From Tamarix chinensis (lineage: Eukaryota; Streptophyta; Magnoliopsida; Caryophyllales; Tamaricaceae), in NCBI GenBank assembly GCA_030549775.1, contig CM060174.1, forward strand, positions 45,488,707 through 45,552,706: a stretch of DNA of 64,000 bases, given 5' to 3'. The notes under the pieces were generated by a model. That model searched no databases and had not been told where the DNA came from. It saw only the letters and a list, made by a program, of their open reading frames with translations. Shown one piece after another: positions 62,975 through 64,000 of this stretch. The position numbers and the translations under genes were made by a program. Numbering within the stretch: position 1 is the stretch's first letter; each line of letters starts with the position of its first letter.

Positions 62975-63510
62975 AGGTAGGAGGGGAGGAGAGGATAGCG
63001 AAGAGAGGTGGTGGTGTGGGACAAGTAGAGAATCAAGAGGTGGATGTTGAGGAGGAGATAATTGTAGGGTTTAATTTTTCAGGCTTTATTATTTAGGGAT
63101 CGAGATGGAAAATTAATTTTTATAATCTATTAAAATATATTTATCTCTATATTAAAATCGCCCTCGCCAAAAAACACTAAAGAAATTGAAAATAAATTTT
63201 CCTCTATTTTTTAGGGTCTTTTACTCCAATCTTGCCTATTGATTAATAAAATTTGTAGAAACATCCATAGCAAACGTGATGCACGGCAAAAGGAGGCAGG
63301 AGGGCAGGTCTACAAGTTCCAGAACGCATTGCAGGCAACGGCCGAAGGACAAAATAAAGGACCTGTATGTAATTTTATAAAACCGAATGGACCTTTCATT
63401 CATTCACAGTGCGCCTACAGCCCCAAAACCCATATGTTTGCCCTCCTTCGTCTTCTTCGTCATTTCTGTTTTTTGTTTCTAATGAAAACCCCCCTGAGCT
63501 AACCGGTCGA
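62975..63510. other. Upstream flank of the host gene
   Basis: Contains a purine-rich patch (62978-63060) and AT-rich DNA. Open frames at 63239-63502 (plus) and 63396-63641 (minus) overlap each other and the presumed promoter, and neither shows a family motif. They are not called as genes. Confidence 0.5.
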
Positions 63511-63513
63511 ATT

Positions 63514-63522
63514 TTATATATG
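63514..63522 (+). promoter_or_regulatory. Candidate TATA box of the host gene
   Basis: ttatatatg within cgaattttatatatgtgtg lies about 370 bases before the predicted start codon. A GA-rich leader (63547-63690), typical of plant 5' UTRs, follows. Transcription start would be expected near 63545-63555. Confidence 0.45.
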
Positions 63523-63721
63523 TGTGTGTGTAGCCGTCTGGAACAAAAAGAGACATACAGAGAGGGAAGGTAGAGGGAAAAGCGAGACGGAGAAAGAGAC
63601 ACAAAAAGGAAAGTCTGAAAATTTGTTGTTTCCTTCCACACTGCTGTGCAGTATTTTAACCTCTAAGTAAAAAGATCTTCAGATAGCGAGAGGAGAAGAA
63701 ATTGGTATCCTCATCGTCGCC

Positions 63722-63748
63722 ATGATGCTGTTAATTTCGAAATACTAG
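63722..63748 (+). CDS. Short upstream ORF (8 codons) in 5' leader
   Basis: ATGATGCTGTTAATTTCG and two further codons end in TAG, giving an eight-residue peptide (MMLLISKY) 140 bases before the main start codon. If the leader is transcribed as predicted this could lower translation of the main ORF. It may equally lie in a spliced-out or untranscribed part. Confidence 0.3.
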   Translation: MMLLISKY

Positions 63749-63888
63749 CTTCGCCGTTTGGCTTAATCACCTCCATATCGCCTAGCCGACAAGACAAAGA
63801 AGTGAACCACACCCTCCGGGAAGCCGCTGCAGCCTAAATTAGAAGCAGCTCCCCGCCGCCTGGCGAGACACACGTTAACCGATCGGCC

Positions 63889-64000
63889 ATGGAGGCGGAG
63901 AATGGGCTTGGAAGCCTAGACCCGGAAGCCCAAGAATTCCGACCCGCACACCCACCTCCACCGTTACGTCTACCGGGCCCGAACCAAAATTCGTTCATCC
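63889..64000 (+). CDS. N-terminus of a host protein with PAM2-like motif (cut by window end)
   Basis: ATG at 63889 lies in a strong start context (gccATGG) and is the first ATG after an in-frame stop at 63835-63837. The 37 visible codons begin MEAENGLG, followed by SLDPEAQEFRP and a Pro-rich stretch. SLDPEAQEFRP fits the PAM2 pattern (L-x-P-x-A-x-x-F-x-P) by which proteins bind the C-terminal MLLE domain of poly(A)-binding protein. In plants such N-terminal PAM2-type motifs are known in CID proteins and may occur in Mei2/terminal-ear1-like RNA-binding proteins. Which family this is cannot be decided from 37 residues. GC content and codon choice rise sharply here compared with the transposon DNA, as expected for a genuine gene. 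The gene continues beyond the window. Confidence 0.65.
   Translation, partial: MEAENGLGSLDPEAQEFRPAHPPPPLRLPGPNQNSFI

Overview
This window is plant nuclear DNA from an angiosperm with a repeat-rich genome. Almost all of it is layered transposable elements, with one probable host gene starting at the extreme right edge. The plant assignment rests on plant-type Ty1/copia (SIRE-like) and Ty3/gypsy chromovirus (Tekay/Del-like) domains, a CACTA transposon carrying exons of the plant arginine gene ArgJ, MULE and PIF/Harbinger transposase remnants, and spliced-gene signals. Species cannot be named from the sequence. Boundaries were read by eye and may be off by a few bases.

Layout. 1-1320: decayed PIF/Harbinger transposase. 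About 2575-50148: one very old SIRE-like copia element on the minus strand (about 11 kb of its own DNA) broken up by later insertions. Its order on the minus strand is 5' LTR (46007-46735 and 49800-50148), gag (26524-27838), protease/integrase (13874-15816), RT/RNase H (7460-9236), env-like region (4890-6780), polypurine tract and 3' LTR (about 2575-4416). Inserted into it are solo LTR A (9237-13873), solo LTR B (15817-26523) with solo LTR C nested inside it (18884-23982), a degenerate chromovirus D (27902-46006) and a truncated solo LTR E (46736-49799). Direct flanking repeats support A (gcatg/gcaag), B (gtaag/gtaag) and C (cctta/gctta).

Chromovirus D carries a 7.6-kb CACTA transposon (28337-35948, target duplication gca) in its 3' LTR. 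That transposon holds five consecutive, correctly spliced-looking exons of ArgJ (glutamate N-acetyltransferase), a MULE transposase fragment and a gypsy protease fragment, with no recognisable transposase of its own.

50982-60524 is a degraded gypsy (Athila/Tat-like) region. It is interrupted by solo LTR F (53615-57470, repeats agtac/tgtac) and ends in a 1.9-kb segment with inverted 165-bp arms. 60935-62974 looks like another LTR. From about 63500 the sequence looks like a host promoter, 5' UTR with a short upstream ORF, and the first 37 codons of a protein with a PAM2-like motif (63889-64000).

The most unusual structure is a 'two triplets of hairpins' array conserved in five otherwise diverged chromovirus LTRs, plus the ArgJ capture with its reading frame and splice sites intact.
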